In this document: positions 52,115 to 61,099 of the stretch, piece by piece | Position numbering within the stretch: the first letter of the stretch is position 1 | Layout: each line of letters opens with the position of its first letter | From: Paenibacillus sp. 1781tsa1 | GTDB lineage: Bacteria > Bacillota > Bacilli > Paenibacillales > Paenibacillaceae | Direction: 5' to 3' | Assembly (NCBI RefSeq): GCF_024159265.1 | Contig: NZ_JAMYWY010000001.1 | Coordinates: forward strand, 62,001 to 126,000 | DNA length: 64,000 nt | The notes under the pieces: generated by a model | Told to the model about the DNA's origin: nothing | Seen by the model: the letters and a program-made list of their open reading frames with translations, nothing else | The model's database searches: none | Position numbers and translations under genes: made by a program

Positions 52115-54193
52115 TCATTCTACCCACCAACGTTTGAAATCACCCCACCAGGAATGTTTCTCTTCCTGTATGCCTTGTTGATTCTGTACCTGACGTGTCT
52201 TTTCATCTTCTCCTGAATCCGAATCATCTGTCGTCCCATGGCAGACCTCTGTCGGTTCAGTACCATCAATAAAAACTTCCAGCCTTTTCTCTTCACAACC
52301 GTTGCCTGCCAGCTTGCCGGATTCCGGGTCGATATAGACACTTACGACATGATCAGGCACGGTGAAAATTTTGGGTGGTACGCTCGCAAGCGCCTGCTCT
52401 GTGAACTGGGCAAAAATCGGCGCAGCCCGGCGGCCATCCGAAGTCGATATGGCTTTGCCTTGGTCGTATCCAACCCATACGGCAGTGGAAAGCTCTGGTG
52501 TGAATCCAACGAGCCAGGCATCCGTATTGGTCGTCCCTGTCTTTCCGGCAACCGGGCGTTTGATCGCGGCAGATACCCTGTTACCCGTTCCCCCATTTTC
52601 GAATACACTTTCCATTAATCGAGTTAGTACATAAGCTGCCGCAGGTTCTACAACGTTCTCAGCCTTGGTTTGAGGCGATTCATAGAGTACACGTCCTGCT
52701 GCATCCGTCACTTGCAGAATGGCGACAGGCGGCGTCCGTTGTCCACCAGCAGCAATGACGGAAAAGGCCGATGCCATCTCCAGCGGGCTGACAGGTGATG
52801 TTCCCAGTGCAAGAGAAGGTACGGCGCTCAGGTTGCTTGTAATACCGAGGTTTTTCGCCATACTCACAACCTGCTCAGGACCGATCTGCATAATGGTGTT
52901 GACCGCATAGATGTTGTCTGAAGCGGCGATCGCCTGTCTTAGATCAATCTCACCCAGATACTTGTCTCCGAAGTTGCCGGGTTTATAGGTTTTGCGGTCA
53001 TTGTCGTAGTGAAACAGGGTAGGTTCACTTTTAAACATGGATGCACTAGTAAGCTGCTTGGATTCCAAGGCTGCCAGATACATAATGGGTTTAAACGCCG
53101 AACCTGGCTGGCGCGTTGTCGCCAGTACATGGTTAATCTGATTGGTGCGGTAATTCTTGCCGCCCACCATGGCTTTAATGTAGCCCGTCCGAGGGTCGAT
53201 GGACACCAGAGCTGTCTCCAGCTCGCTTTTGGCATCCATACCCTTCGCTATAGCGTCTTCAGCTGCTTTTTGTACACGCAGATCCAGGGTAGTGTAGATA
53301 TTCAATCCTCCATGATCCAGCATCGCTTCACTGATTCCCAGTTCTTTGATGGCCAGATTCCGGATATAGTCGCGGAAATACGGGGCACTTTCCACCGTTT
53401 TACGATCACTTTCGGGTTTGAACGCTAGCATTTGCTCATAAGCTTTATCCGCTTCGGCTTGGGTGATCTTGCCGATATCAGCCATGGCATTCAGCACAAT
53501 CTTCTGCCGGTCTTTGGCGTTTTTCATATGGTTATAGGGTGAATAGTAGGTCGGTCCTTTTGGGATTCCTGCCAGCATAGCGCTCTCAGCGAGATCCAGC
53601 TGTTTGGCTGATTTGCCAAAATACATTCGTGAAGCTGCTTCGATTCCGTAAGCACCATGTCCATAATAGATTTCATTCAGATACATCTGCAAAATTTCAT
53701 CCTTGCTGTATTTCATCTCCAATTGAGCCGTGTACATGGCTTCCTTGGCTTTACGAGTCCATGTTTTCTCATGAGATAGATATAGGTTGCGCGCCAGCTG
53801 TTGGGTCAATGTACTCGCGCCCTGAGACATCTGCATGTGCTCCAGGTTAACAAGTACAGCTCGTCCCATCCCTTGAACATCGAAACCGTAGTGATTATAG
53901 AATTTGCGGTCCTCTACAGCTAAAGTGGCGTTGACGAGATCCGGAGCGATATCCTCCAGTTGAACGGGAACAGAGTCTTTGCCACCTGCGGAGAAGGTAG
54001 CGATCACTTCACCTTGACTGTCCAGCAATCGGGAATTCCGATCAGAGTCTGCGAGGGGCAGGCTGGTTGCGTATAGGTACACCAATCCCGCGGCAGTAGC
54101 AAGCATAGCGAGCACGGCGAGCAGAGACAGGTTTTTAATGAATTTACGTACACGGAACCCGCGTTTGCGGGTCTTCTGATTTGGCTTGGTCAT
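52115..54193 (-). CDS. pbpG: class A penicillin-binding protein (PBP1A family)
   Basis: Bifunctional peptidoglycan polymerase of 692 residues. Basic N-terminus and one TM (about 22-45), GT51 transglycosylase domain with the catalytic Glu in AVEDRKFYNHYGFD and the GASTLTQQLARNLYL and EIYYGHGAYGIEAAS motifs, then the transpeptidase domain with the nucleophile motif SAFK, SDN and KTGTT, ending in a short acidic/hydrophilic tail. In B. subtilis pbpG is spore-associated and lies beside ywhD and speE. Confidence 0.93.
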   Translation of the reverse strand: MTKPNQKTRKRGFRVRKFIKNLSLLAVLAMLATAAGLVYLYATSLPLADSDRNSRLLDSQGEVIATFSAGGKDSVPVQLEDIAPDLVNATLAVEDRKFYNHYGFDVQGMGRAVLVNLEHMQMSQGASTLTQQLARNLYLSHEKTWTRKAKEAMYTAQLEMKYSKDEILQMYLNEIYYGHGAYGIEAASRMYFGKSAKQLDLAESAMLAGIPKGPTYYSPYNHMKNAKDRQKIVLNAMADIGKITQAEADKAYEQMLAFKPESDRKTVESAPYFRDYIRNLAIKELGISEAMLDHGGLNIYTTLDLRVQKAAEDAIAKGMDAKSELETALVSIDPRTGYIKAMVGGKNYRTNQINHVLATTRQPGSAFKPIMYLAALESKQLTSASMFKSEPTLFHYDNDRKTYKPGNFGDKYLGEIDLRQAIAASDNIYAVNTIMQIGPEQVVSMAKNLGITSNLSAVPSLALGTSPVSPLEMASAFSVIAAGGQRTPPVAILQVTDAAGRVLYESPQTKAENVVEPAAAYVLTRLMESVFENGGTGNRVSAAIKRPVAGKTGTTNTDAWLVGFTPELSTAVWVGYDQGKAISTSDGRRAAPIFAQFTEQALASVPPKIFTVPDHVVSVYIDPESGKLAGNGCEEKRLEVFIDGTEPTEVCHGTTDDSDSGEDEKTRQVQNQQGIQEEKHSWWGDFKRWWVE

Positions 54194-54605
54194 GGAACGG
54201 GCTCCTCTCTTTTCTTCCAGTATGGGACTTCATTGGCAGGGATATTCAATCGGGTGCGTAAGCAGACAAAATGTAGCGTTTTCGCCGCAAAAACCGTTTT
54301 GCAGTATAAACGTCAATCGCGTATAATGCAAAAGGGTAATGAAAAGGTAAGATTCGGTACAAGATACTAAAGCGCGTAAGGACGAACAGACGAGTGGTCA
54401 TTGATTCATCGATTAGTCAGACGCTCTGCACGCACTGGTCAATTTAATCTATATAATGAAGTGAACCGCGGACATTTCCCGCAGGCCAGCAATCATAACG
54501 TGATATGGCACCGAACGCTGGACGTGCTTGAGCGAACCGATTATAGTGTACCGCACTTGGTCGGGTATGGCTGATCATTAACTTTACGGAAAGAAGGTAG
54601 AGATT
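54194..54605 (+). other. pbpG-speE intergenic region
   Basis: 412 bases. TATAAT at 54452-54457 could be a -10 element for speE, but no good -35 lies at the right distance. A 57-codon open frame (54404-54577) without ribosome binding site support is discussed among the rejected items. Nothing else is recognised. Confidence 0.3.
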
Positions 54606-55433
54606 ATGGAATTGTGGTTTACGGAGAAACAGACCCCGGTATTCGGGATCACCGCGAAGATTAAGCAGACCTATGTTACAGAGAAAACCGATTTTCAAGA
54701 TTTAGCCATGGTAGAAACCGAGGAATTCGGTAACATGCTGCTTCTTGATGGCATGGTGATGACTACCGTAAAAGACGAATTCGTATATCACGAAATGGCG
54801 GCACATCCTGCGCTGAACACTCACCCGAATCCGAAAAAAGTTCTGGTTGTCGGTGGCGGTGATGGTGGAGTCATTCGTGAAGTGATTAAGCATGCTGCTG
54901 TAGAAAAAGCAGTTCTCGTCGAGATCGACGGTAAAGTCATTGAATACTCCAAAAAATATTTGCCTGAAATCGCCGGCAAGTTGGACGAGCCTAATGTTGA
55001 AGTGCTTGTAAACGACGGCTATATGCATATTATTGAACATAAAAATGAATACGATGTGATCATCGTAGACTCTACAGAGCCTGTAGGTCCGGCTGCTCCA
55101 TTGTTTGAGCGCGGGTTCTACCAAGGTATCTACGAAGCGTTAAAAGAAGACGGAATCTTTGTTGCTCAAACGGACAACCCGTGGTTTAAGGCGGATCTGA
55201 TCCAGAAGGTGAACAAAGACGTCAAAGAAATCTTCCCGATCGTACATGTGTACGGCTGTAATATTCCAACATATCCAAGTGGTTTGTGGACATTCACTAT
55301 GGGCAGCAAGAAACATGACCCGCTTGAAGTGGATGAGACTCAAATCCCGGAGATGGATACCAAGTATTACTCTCCGCGTCTGCATAAAGCAGCATTTGTA
55401 CTTCCTAAATTCGTGGAAGATTTAACGAAATAA
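54606..55433 (+). CDS. speE: spermidine synthase
   Basis: SpeE transfers an aminopropyl group from decarboxylated S-adenosylmethionine to putrescine. The 275-residue protein has [21 protein letters not shown], the [25 protein letters not shown] block, [18 protein letters not shown] (cofactor-binding loop), VNDGYMHI and [20 protein letters not shown] precedes the ATG. It is followed by speB after 15 bases; together they turn agmatine into putrescine and spermidine. Confidence 0.97.
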   Translation: MELWFTEKQTPVFGITAKIKQTYVTEKTDFQDLAMVETEEFGNMLLLDGMVMTTVKDEFVYHEMAAHPALNTHPNPKKVLVVGGGDGGVIREVIKHAAVEKAVLVEIDGKVIEYSKKYLPEIAGKLDEPNVEVLVNDGYMHIIEHKNEYDVIIVDSTEPVGPAAPLFERGFYQGIYEALKEDGIFVAQTDNPWFKADLIQKVNKDVKEIFPIVHVYGCNIPTYPSGLWTFTMGSKKHDPLEVDETQIPEMDTKYYSPRLHKAAFVLPKFVEDLTK

Positions 55434-55447
55434 AGGGGAAATCATTA

Positions 55448-56317
55448 ATGAAACTGGATCAAGCTTATTCAGGAAACGTATTTATTTGCAGCTCTGAGGA
55501 TTATGAGAACTCGAAAGCGGTTATCTATGGTATGCCAATGGATTATACTGTCAGCTTCCGTCCGGGTTCCCGTTTTGGCCCATCTCATATCCGTCAAGCA
55601 TCGGTTGGACTCGAAGAGTACAGCCCATATCTGGACAAAAGCATCGTAGACATGACGTACTTTGACGCTGGAGACTTGCTACTGCCTTTCGGTAACGCAG
55701 GTCGTAGCCTTGATGTAATTCATGAATACATCGGCAGTCTGCTCGCTGATGACAAGTTCCCAGTTGGTCTCGGTGGTGAGCATCTGGTTACTTGGCCAGT
55801 CATCCAACAAATGTACAAGAAATACCCGGATCTTATCCTGATTCATATTGATGCACACGCAGACCTTCGTGAAAACTATGAAGGCGAGCCATTGTCCCAC
55901 TCCACGCCAGTACGTAAAGCAGCTGAGTTGATGGGTGGCCAAAACATCTATCAGTTCGGTATCCGTTCTGGTTCCCGTGAGGAGTTCCAGTATGGTCGCG
56001 AGAACATCAACTTCTACCCATTTGAAGTGTCAGCTCCGATGAAGGAAGCTCTACCGAAGATGGGCAACCGTCCGGTGTATGTGACCATCGACATCGATGT
56101 GCTTGATCCGTCAGCAGCTCCAGGAACAGGTACAGCAGAAGCGGGCGGCATTACGTCCAAAGAACTGCTGGAAGCCATCCATATGATCGCTGGATCTGAT
56201 GTAAATGTAGTTGGTTGTGACTTGGTTGAAGTAGCACCAATCTATGATCCCACACAACAGACACAGATTGTAGCTGCGAAGCTGATCCGTGAAATGCTGC
56301 TAGGATTCGTGAAATAA
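55448..56317 (+). CDS. speB: agmatinase
   Basis: SpeB hydrolyses agmatine to putrescine and urea with two Mn ions. The 289 residues show the ureohydrolase metal motifs GGEHLVTWP, HIDAHADLR and DIDVLDPSAAPGTGTAEAGG. The start region MKLDQAYSGNVFICSSEDYENSKAVIYGMPMD (in parts) and RPGSRFGPSHIRQAS are typical of Bacillus SpeB. AAAGGGG precedes the ATG. Second gene of the speE-speB unit. Confidence 0.97.
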   Translation: MKLDQAYSGNVFICSSEDYENSKAVIYGMPMDYTVSFRPGSRFGPSHIRQASVGLEEYSPYLDKSIVDMTYFDAGDLLLPFGNAGRSLDVIHEYIGSLLADDKFPVGLGGEHLVTWPVIQQMYKKYPDLILIHIDAHADLRENYEGEPLSHSTPVRKAAELMGGQNIYQFGIRSGSREEFQYGRENINFYPFEVSAPMKEALPKMGNRPVYVTIDIDVLDPSAAPGTGTAEAGGITSKELLEAIHMIAGSDVNVVGCDLVEVAPIYDPTQQTQIVAAKLIREMLLGFVK

Positions 56318-56338
56318 CATAGAATAATTGATAGAGAT

Positions 56339-56390
56339 AACGCTCTCTGTCTGCGCCTTTTCAAATTAGCGCAGGCAGGGCGTTTTTTTG
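56339..56390 (+). terminator. speEB terminator
   Basis: AACGC(TC)TCTGTCTGCGC pairs with GCGCAGGCAGGGCGTT, followed by T7. Confidence 0.9.
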
Positions 56391-56494
56391 TTCACATTTA
56401 TTTGCTATCCTCGAACGGACTGGGTGATAGATGTTGAACTATGCTGCCAAACAAAATAACGAAGTAAAATTAAGTTAGGTTAACTTAGCTTAAT

Positions 56495-56750
56495 TTAACT
56501 TTTGTACAGAGCTGTGCTATACTGACTACATAAGTTTTCAGTAGTATATTAATTGATATATTACATTCGTGAAGTATATGGTGATCGGGTTCGGTCATAT
56601 ACTAAAAAGAGCCTTCACCGCTACCAACGGTAAAGACTCTTAGGACCCGAAAGGCTGTGGATTGCCACGGCGCGCATGAACTAAATACTGTTATTCAAGC
56701 GAAACCCACCGTCAGGCGTCCAAACCTTATGAGGTGGGTTTTCGCTTGCT
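56495..56750 (+). ncRNA. candidate antisense RNA (antitoxin) opposite the small membrane peptide
   Basis: An extended -10 TG-C-TATACT (TATACT 56518-56523) with TTAACT 17 bases upstream (56495-56500) would start an RNA at about 56530. It would end at a plus-strand terminator, where CAAGCGAAACCCACC (56697-56711) pairs with GGTGGGTTTTCGCTTG (to about 56751). The predicted length is about 215 nt. It overlaps the 3' part of the minus-strand peptide gene and its 3' UTR. It also contains ACCAACGGTAAAG (56623-56635) and GTTATTCAAG (56690-56699), each repeated within the peptide gene or its leader. Confidence 0.45.
56602..56643 (-). terminator. terminator of the small membrane peptide mRNA
   Basis: On the minus strand AAGAG-T-CTT-T-ACCG pairs with CGGT-G-AAG-G-CTCTT, followed by TTTT. 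It lies inside the candidate antisense RNA on the other strand. Confidence 0.7.
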
Positions 56751-56858
56751 ACGAAACTTTTTGCGTAACCAACGGTAAAGCTTTCGTCCGCTCAGTACAA
56801 TACTGAGGATCGCAGCAATCCATCGGATCACATCAAGCAACGCCACAAGTTTGACCAT
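56727..56858 (-). CDS. small membrane peptide, candidate type I toxin
   Basis: A 43-residue peptide, MVKLVALLDVIRWIAAILSI then VLSGRKLYRWLRKKFRSKRK and PTS: one hydrophobic helix (about residues 3-22) followed by a strongly basic tail, the layout of Fst/TxpA/BsrG-like toxins. The start at 56858 has a strong GAGAGGGGGTGA site; the frame is open 20 codons further but without such a site. An extended -10 TG-C-TATAAT (56934-56939 on the minus strand) would give an mRNA with a leader of about 70 bases. No sequence family is recognised. Confidence 0.6.
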   Translation of the reverse strand: MVKLVALLDVIRWIAAILSIVLSGRKLYRWLRKKFRSKRKPTS

Positions 56859-57251
56859 CGACGTCACCCCCTCTCGGGAAGCTGCGCCGTGATCTGGAAA
56901 ACATCCACCGTTATTCAAGAGTCCATAAAATCAATTATAGCACGTATGTTCCTATGTCTCTACCATTTATTGCTTGTATCAGTATAGGCTCGCATATGCA
57001 GATATCTTGCCTTGGCATGACTCCATCTTAATATTTATGCCTTTTCTTAAGTATCAGTTTTGTTATCCTTGCTGTGGGGACGTATCCCATTTAACTTAGA
57101 GTACACAACGATTGTTGATGCACCACCCTTGCCTACATGATCCAATCATGGGTGAAGGTGGTTTTTTTCTTGCAAAATTGTCATAGGGGTTCATCCGATT
57201 GTTACGTTATAATCATCAAATTTGGGTAAAACCATAGAAGGAGGTGTTACG
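56859..57251. other. intergenic region between the toxin candidate and the secreted propeller gene
   Basis: Contains the toxin-candidate promoter (minus, 56934-56939) and an orphan plus-strand terminator (57122-57169). No gene is seen between about 56960 and 57120; the terminator implies a further short plus-strand RNA or terminates readthrough. Confidence 0.35.
57122..57169 (+). terminator. orphan rho-independent terminator
   Basis: ACCACC-CTT-G-CC...CATGAT pairs with ATCATG-G-GT-G-AAG-GTGGT, then T7. No coding gene ends just before it on the plus strand. Confidence 0.85.
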
Positions 57252-58439
57252 ATGACAACCAAGAGTACAATGACATGGAAACGGATTGGTGCACTCGCAT
57301 TATCGTTAACGCTGGCTTGGGGGATGGGGCCGGTACATATGCTTTCAGGCGCTAACGCTGCATCCTCGCAGGCGTGTGGAAAGGGAGATCACGGACTAGC
57401 TACTACACTGAAAAAAGGTAGTGGTGTGGAAGAGCAACACCTGCAATTTACAGACATTGATTTTCTTAATGATACGACTGGACGAGCTGGGGGTGAAGGC
57501 TTCCTGATCGGGACCTCAAATGCAGGATGTACGTGGCAGTCCATATATACCGGGCAGTGGCAATTCACACAGCTGGATTTTCCGAATAATGTGAATGGAT
57601 ATGCGTTGGCACAAGTGAGAAATTCACCTGCAACCTATCTGATCCGTACCCATGATGGGGGATCGCACTGGACGCGGCTCGATACTCCGGGCATTCAATT
57701 CAAGCGAATCGATTTTCGCAATAAAGATGTAGGTTATGGTTACACCTATAATGGTGCATATCAGACGAAGGATGGCGGGGTAACCTGGAGCAAAATGAAT
57801 ACACCTGCCAACACGCGTGCAGCTGCCTTTGCCACAGAAAAGCAAGGATATGCCGTGGTGGTTGTACCCGGATCGGGATATCATTTGAAGCAAACGAGTG
57901 ATGGCGGCAAGAACTGGACAACCTCTCTTCGAGTTGTCTCAGACACATGGAGTGGAGCGGACCTCTATGCACATGGTCAGCAAGTGTGGGCCCTTCTGTA
58001 TGGTGATGCAGGCATGTCCCAACAATCCTACTCCCTCTATGCGAGCGGCAATCAAGGTAAGAACTGGACCCAAGTATTTGCGCAATCCACAGCAGGAGGA
58101 GGTCTAGCGCCAGGTACAAACAGTACGGGCAAAGGAACGGGACCTGCCAACCCAGGTGGTCATCCCGGCAACATGGCTTTGATTGGTAATCAGACGGCTT
58201 ATCTGTCTGCGGGTTCACCAGCAGCTGGCAAAGTGGGTATTGGACGTTCTTATGATACAGGTTCCACGTGGAAAAACGTTGACTTGAAAGATCCGGGGTA
58301 CAGTTCCCGTATCTCTTTCCCATCGGCCAAGACGGGTTGGCTCGTCGTAACAAGTGATAACTCTCCTGCGATCTATCAGACTACAGATGGCGGAACGACG
58401 TGGACACAAAAAATGTTGTTGCCTTCAGAGCAGGATTAA
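57252..58439 (+). CDS. secreted beta-propeller (BNR/Ycf48-like) protein
   Basis: A 395-residue exported protein: signal peptide (about residues 10-36, IGALALSLTLAWGMGPVHMLS, ending ANAAS), then repeated propeller blades with Asp-box-like motifs: TSNAGCTWQSI, THDGGSHWTRL, TKDGGVTWSKM, TSDGGKNWTTS, SGNQGKNWTQV, SYDTGSTWKNV and TTDGGTTWTQK. A Gly/Asn/Pro-rich insertion (about 290-310) breaks the last third. Catalytic residues of sialidases are not evident, so binding or scaffold function is more likely. ATG 57252 follows AGAAGGAGGTG. Confidence 0.82.
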   Translation: MTTKSTMTWKRIGALALSLTLAWGMGPVHMLSGANAASSQACGKGDHGLATTLKKGSGVEEQHLQFTDIDFLNDTTGRAGGEGFLIGTSNAGCTWQSIYTGQWQFTQLDFPNNVNGYALAQVRNSPATYLIRTHDGGSHWTRLDTPGIQFKRIDFRNKDVGYGYTYNGAYQTKDGGVTWSKMNTPANTRAAAFATEKQGYAVVVVPGSGYHLKQTSDGGKNWTTSLRVVSDTWSGADLYAHGQQVWALLYGDAGMSQQSYSLYASGNQGKNWTQVFAQSTAGGGLAPGTNSTGKGTGPANPGGHPGNMALIGNQTAYLSAGSPAAGKVGIGRSYDTGSTWKNVDLKDPGYSSRISFPSAKTGWLVVTSDNSPAIYQTTDGGTTWTQKMLLPSEQD

Positions 58440-58535
58440 GTAGCCTGTTATACTGAAATAATAACCGGGCAAATCCAAATTAGAAATGAATAAAAATCAA
58501 TTTGGTAAGTCTCTGCATGGATATCTATAATGAAC

Positions 58536-58575
58536 AAGCCCCTTCCTGGCTTATGATGTGGGAGGGGGCTTATTT
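58536..58575 (+). terminator. terminator after the propeller gene
   Basis: AAGCCCC-T-TCC (58536-58546) pairs with GGA-G-GGGGCTT (58561-58571), followed by ATTTG. Confidence 0.75.
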
Positions 58576-58619
58576 GTGTAGAAATAAAAACGGTTGAAAC
58601 CTGCTTTAAAACAAGTTAT

Positions 58620-58633
58620 TGTAAGCGATAACA
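58620..58633. promoter_or_regulatory. catabolite-responsive element (cre) before abfA
   Basis: TGTAAGCGATAACA fits the CcpA consensus TGWAANCGNTNWCA at every defined position. It lies 24 bases before the abfA start, a place where CcpA binding would block transcription or early elongation. The wider sequence TTATTGTAAGCGATAACAATA is nearly palindromic. Confidence 0.8.
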
Positions 58634-58657
58634 ATACATTATATGGAGGTTGAAATC

Positions 58658-60139
58658 ATGGTTGATGTTATTCTAAAGGTAGATTCAGACCAAGGATTAA
58701 TAAATCGCAATATATATGGTCACTTTTCCGAACACTTGGGACGTTGTATTTATGAGGGGCTGTGGGTAGGAGAGGATTCACCTATTCCGAATACGGATGG
58801 GATTCGAAATGATGTATTGACGGCCTTGCAGAAGCTTAATATTCCAGTACTTCGCTGGCCGGGTGGCTGTTTTGCCGATGAATATCACTGGAAAGATGGT
58901 GTGGGTCCGAAGAGTGAGCGTGCTCGTATGATCAATACGCACTGGGGCGGTGTGGAAGAGAACAATCACTTTGGTACGCATGAATTCTTGAGATTATGTG
59001 AATTGCTCGGCACCGAGCCATATATCAGTGGCAACCTGGGTAGCGGTACAGTGCAGGAGATGCAGGAATGGGTGGAGTACATCACATTTGATGGCGAATC
59101 CCCGATGGCGAACTGGCGTAAGAGTAACGGTAGGGAAGAACCTTGGAAACTGAAGTATTTTGGCGTGGGAAATGAGAACTGGGGATGCGGCGGAAATATG
59201 CGTCCTGAATATTATGCGGATGAATATCGCCGCTATGCTACATATGTACGGAACTATTCCGGGAACGAGATTTATAAAATTGCATGTGGCCCGAACGACA
59301 GTAACTATGAGTGGATGGAAGTGTTGATGCGGGAAGCTGCCCGTTTCATGGATGGCATCAGTCTTCATTATTATACAATTCCGACAGGTGTGTGGGAAGA
59401 CAAGGGGAACGCTACCGGTTTTGGAGAGGGTGAATGGTTTACCACGTTGAAGAAAACGCTGTTTATGGATGAATTGCTTGTGAAGCACTCCGAAATTATG
59501 GATAAATATGATCCAGATGGCCGGGTCGGTATCATTGTAGACGAGTGGGGAACGTGGTATAACGTTGAGCCGGGAACCAATCCCGGCTTCCTCTACCAAC
59601 AAAATACGATGCGGGATGCAGTTCTTGCAGCGGTGAACCTTAACATTTTCAATCAGCATAATAAACGGGTACAGATGGCCAATTTGGCTCAGATCGTGAA
59701 CGTGCTTCAATCGCTTGTGCTCACGGAAGGGGACAAAATGCTCCTGACACCTACGTATCATGTATTTGATATGTATCAGGTTCATATGGATGCGCAGCGA
59801 CTGGATTTGAATTATGATAGCCCTGGGTATACCTTCGGAGAAGACACCATTCCTCAGCTCAGCTTATCAGCGTCCCGCAACAAAGATGGGGTCATTCATG
59901 TGACAGCTTGTAATCTGAGCCACATCGATGAGTTGGAAGTCGTGTGTCAGCTGGACGCAGCTCAAGCGGCTAAAGTATCCGGGCAGATTCTGCACCATAC
60001 TGATTTTGGTGCATTCAATACCTTTGAACAACCGAATCATGTTCAGCCTGTGGCGTGGGAGGGACTCACACTGGAGAATAACACCTTGCGTTTTGTTCTT
60101 CCTCCAGCATCGGTTGGGGTTATCGCTGTAGAGGGTTAA
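58658..60139 (+). CDS. abfA: alpha-L-arabinofuranosidase, GH51
   Basis: Removes terminal arabinofuranose from arabinoxylan or arabinan oligosaccharides; intracellular, since no signal peptide is present. The 493-residue protein begins [21 protein letters not shown] (typical GH51), has the acid/base Glu in [11 protein letters not shown] (about residue 173) and the nucleophile Glu in [14 protein letters not shown] (about residue 294), [14 protein letters not shown] in the barrel, and a C-terminal beta domain. ATG 58658 follows ATGGAGGT. The upstream cre site predicts glucose repression. No ara transport genes are adjacent. Confidence 0.97.
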   Translation: MVDVILKVDSDQGLINRNIYGHFSEHLGRCIYEGLWVGEDSPIPNTDGIRNDVLTALQKLNIPVLRWPGGCFADEYHWKDGVGPKSERARMINTHWGGVEENNHFGTHEFLRLCELLGTEPYISGNLGSGTVQEMQEWVEYITFDGESPMANWRKSNGREEPWKLKYFGVGNENWGCGGNMRPEYYADEYRRYATYVRNYSGNEIYKIACGPNDSNYEWMEVLMREAARFMDGISLHYYTIPTGVWEDKGNATGFGEGEWFTTLKKTLFMDELLVKHSEIMDKYDPDGRVGIIVDEWGTWYNVEPGTNPGFLYQQNTMRDAVLAAVNLNIFNQHNKRVQMANLAQIVNVLQSLVLTEGDKMLLTPTYHVFDMYQVHMDAQRLDLNYDSPGYTFGEDTIPQLSLSASRNKDGVIHVTACNLSHIDELEVVCQLDAAQAAKVSGQILHHTDFGAFNTFEQPNHVQPVAWEGLTLENNTLRFVLPPASVGVIAVEG

Positions 60140-60408
60140 TGATGAAAAGGCAGGAACCTTGCAAGGGTTGCAATGATCAGTATGATGTGAAGATTAGCGA
60201 TGCCAAAATGGCCAGACTTGTTGATATTGCTTCACGCTCGCGTCCCACGGTACAGGATGAGGAATATGAGCGGCGGCTATCCATCTGCTCTGCCTGTCCG
60301 GGATTGCAATATGGCACAACTTGTCGGCACTGTGGCTGTCTCGTACAGGTGCGAGCGAAGTTGAGCGAGTCGACATGTCCTTTTCCTTATGAATCACAAT
60401 GGGCCTGA
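60139..60408 (+). CDS. cysteine-rich small protein, probable zinc-binding (DUF6171-like)
   Basis: An 89-residue protein with paired cysteines CKGC (8-11), CSACPG, CRHCGC and a last Cys in STCPFPYE, suggesting one or two zinc knuckles. The middle is charged and helical. The start overlaps the abfA stop by one base (TAATG), implying translational coupling; an ATG one codon later is equally possible. Assignment to DUF6171 is from memory and unverified; function unknown. Confidence 0.75.
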   Translation: MMKRQEPCKGCNDQYDVKISDAKMARLVDIASRSRPTVQDEEYERRLSICSACPGLQYGTTCRHCGCLVQVRAKLSESTCPFPYESQWA

Positions 60409-60673
60409 TCGGATGAATGAATCTTATTATAATGAAGCAAAAGGGAGTTGCACTTTACAGGTGTGGCTCTTCTTTTTTGGCTTGATGAGGAAAAAACTCT
60501 GAATTTGGATTTGAATTGAGCGAGGGAACTGGATATAGTTATACAGTAGAGTGTAGGATAGCGAGCTATCCTGGAATATGAGCGCGTATAGCGACACAAC
60601 AATACGGGAAGGGCTGTTCTCACCGGCCGTGCCTGATTTTGCGTCGCCTCGAATATAATGGAGGTTAACATTC

Positions 60674-61099
60674 ATGTCGAACATGCGACCGGTACACATC
60701 CGGCTGCACAGCCGTTATGAAGGTGAAGATGTGCTGCAGGAAATGCAGGGTGAAGCCGTGTTAAAAGGGTCTGTTCTTTATGTTCGTTATGAAGAACCGC
60801 AGGTTGGACCCGAGGGAGGCACAACTCGTACCACATTGAAGCTGGGTGGACAATCCATCAAGATTATACGTCATGGTGAAGTGGAATCGGAGCAGACTTT
60901 TGAATTGAATCGGAAGCTTCCTGGTTTCTACCGATCACCATACATGTCGTTTGCCCTGTCCACGCATACACAGAAGCTGGAACTTTCCATTCAGGGATTG
61001 AGCGCACGCGCAGCGTGGAGCTACGACTTTTACCGCTTTGATGAAGAATCCGGACATTTCGCGATTAGTTTGCATATACAGGAGGAACCAATTTCATGA
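60674..61099 (+). CDS. ywiB: DUF1934 protein YwiB
   Basis: A 141-residue beta-barrel-type (calycin-like) protein: RPVHIRLHSRYEGEDVLQEM, VLYVRYEEPQ, TTLKLGGQSIKIIRHGEVESEQTF, and FALSTHTQKLEL then WSYDFYRFDEESG. In Bacillus ywiB lies directly before argS, as here; the four-base overlap (ATGA) suggests coupling. Function unknown. TGGAGG precedes the ATG. The 265 bases before it hold no supported gene. Confidence 0.9.
   Translation: MSNMRPVHIRLHSRYEGEDVLQEMQGEAVLKGSVLYVRYEEPQVGPEGGTTRTTLKLGGQSIKIIRHGEVESEQTFELNRKLPGFYRSPYMSFALSTHTQKLELSIQGLSARAAWSYDFYRFDEESGHFAISLHIQEEPIS

Noticed and set aside
54404..54577. A 57-codon plus-strand frame (starting TTG, ending ...DYSVPHLVGYG) upstream of speE
   Set aside because: No ribosome binding site, no recognisable family, and a -10-like TATAAT lies inside it; most likely chance. 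A protein search of this frame against relatives would decide.
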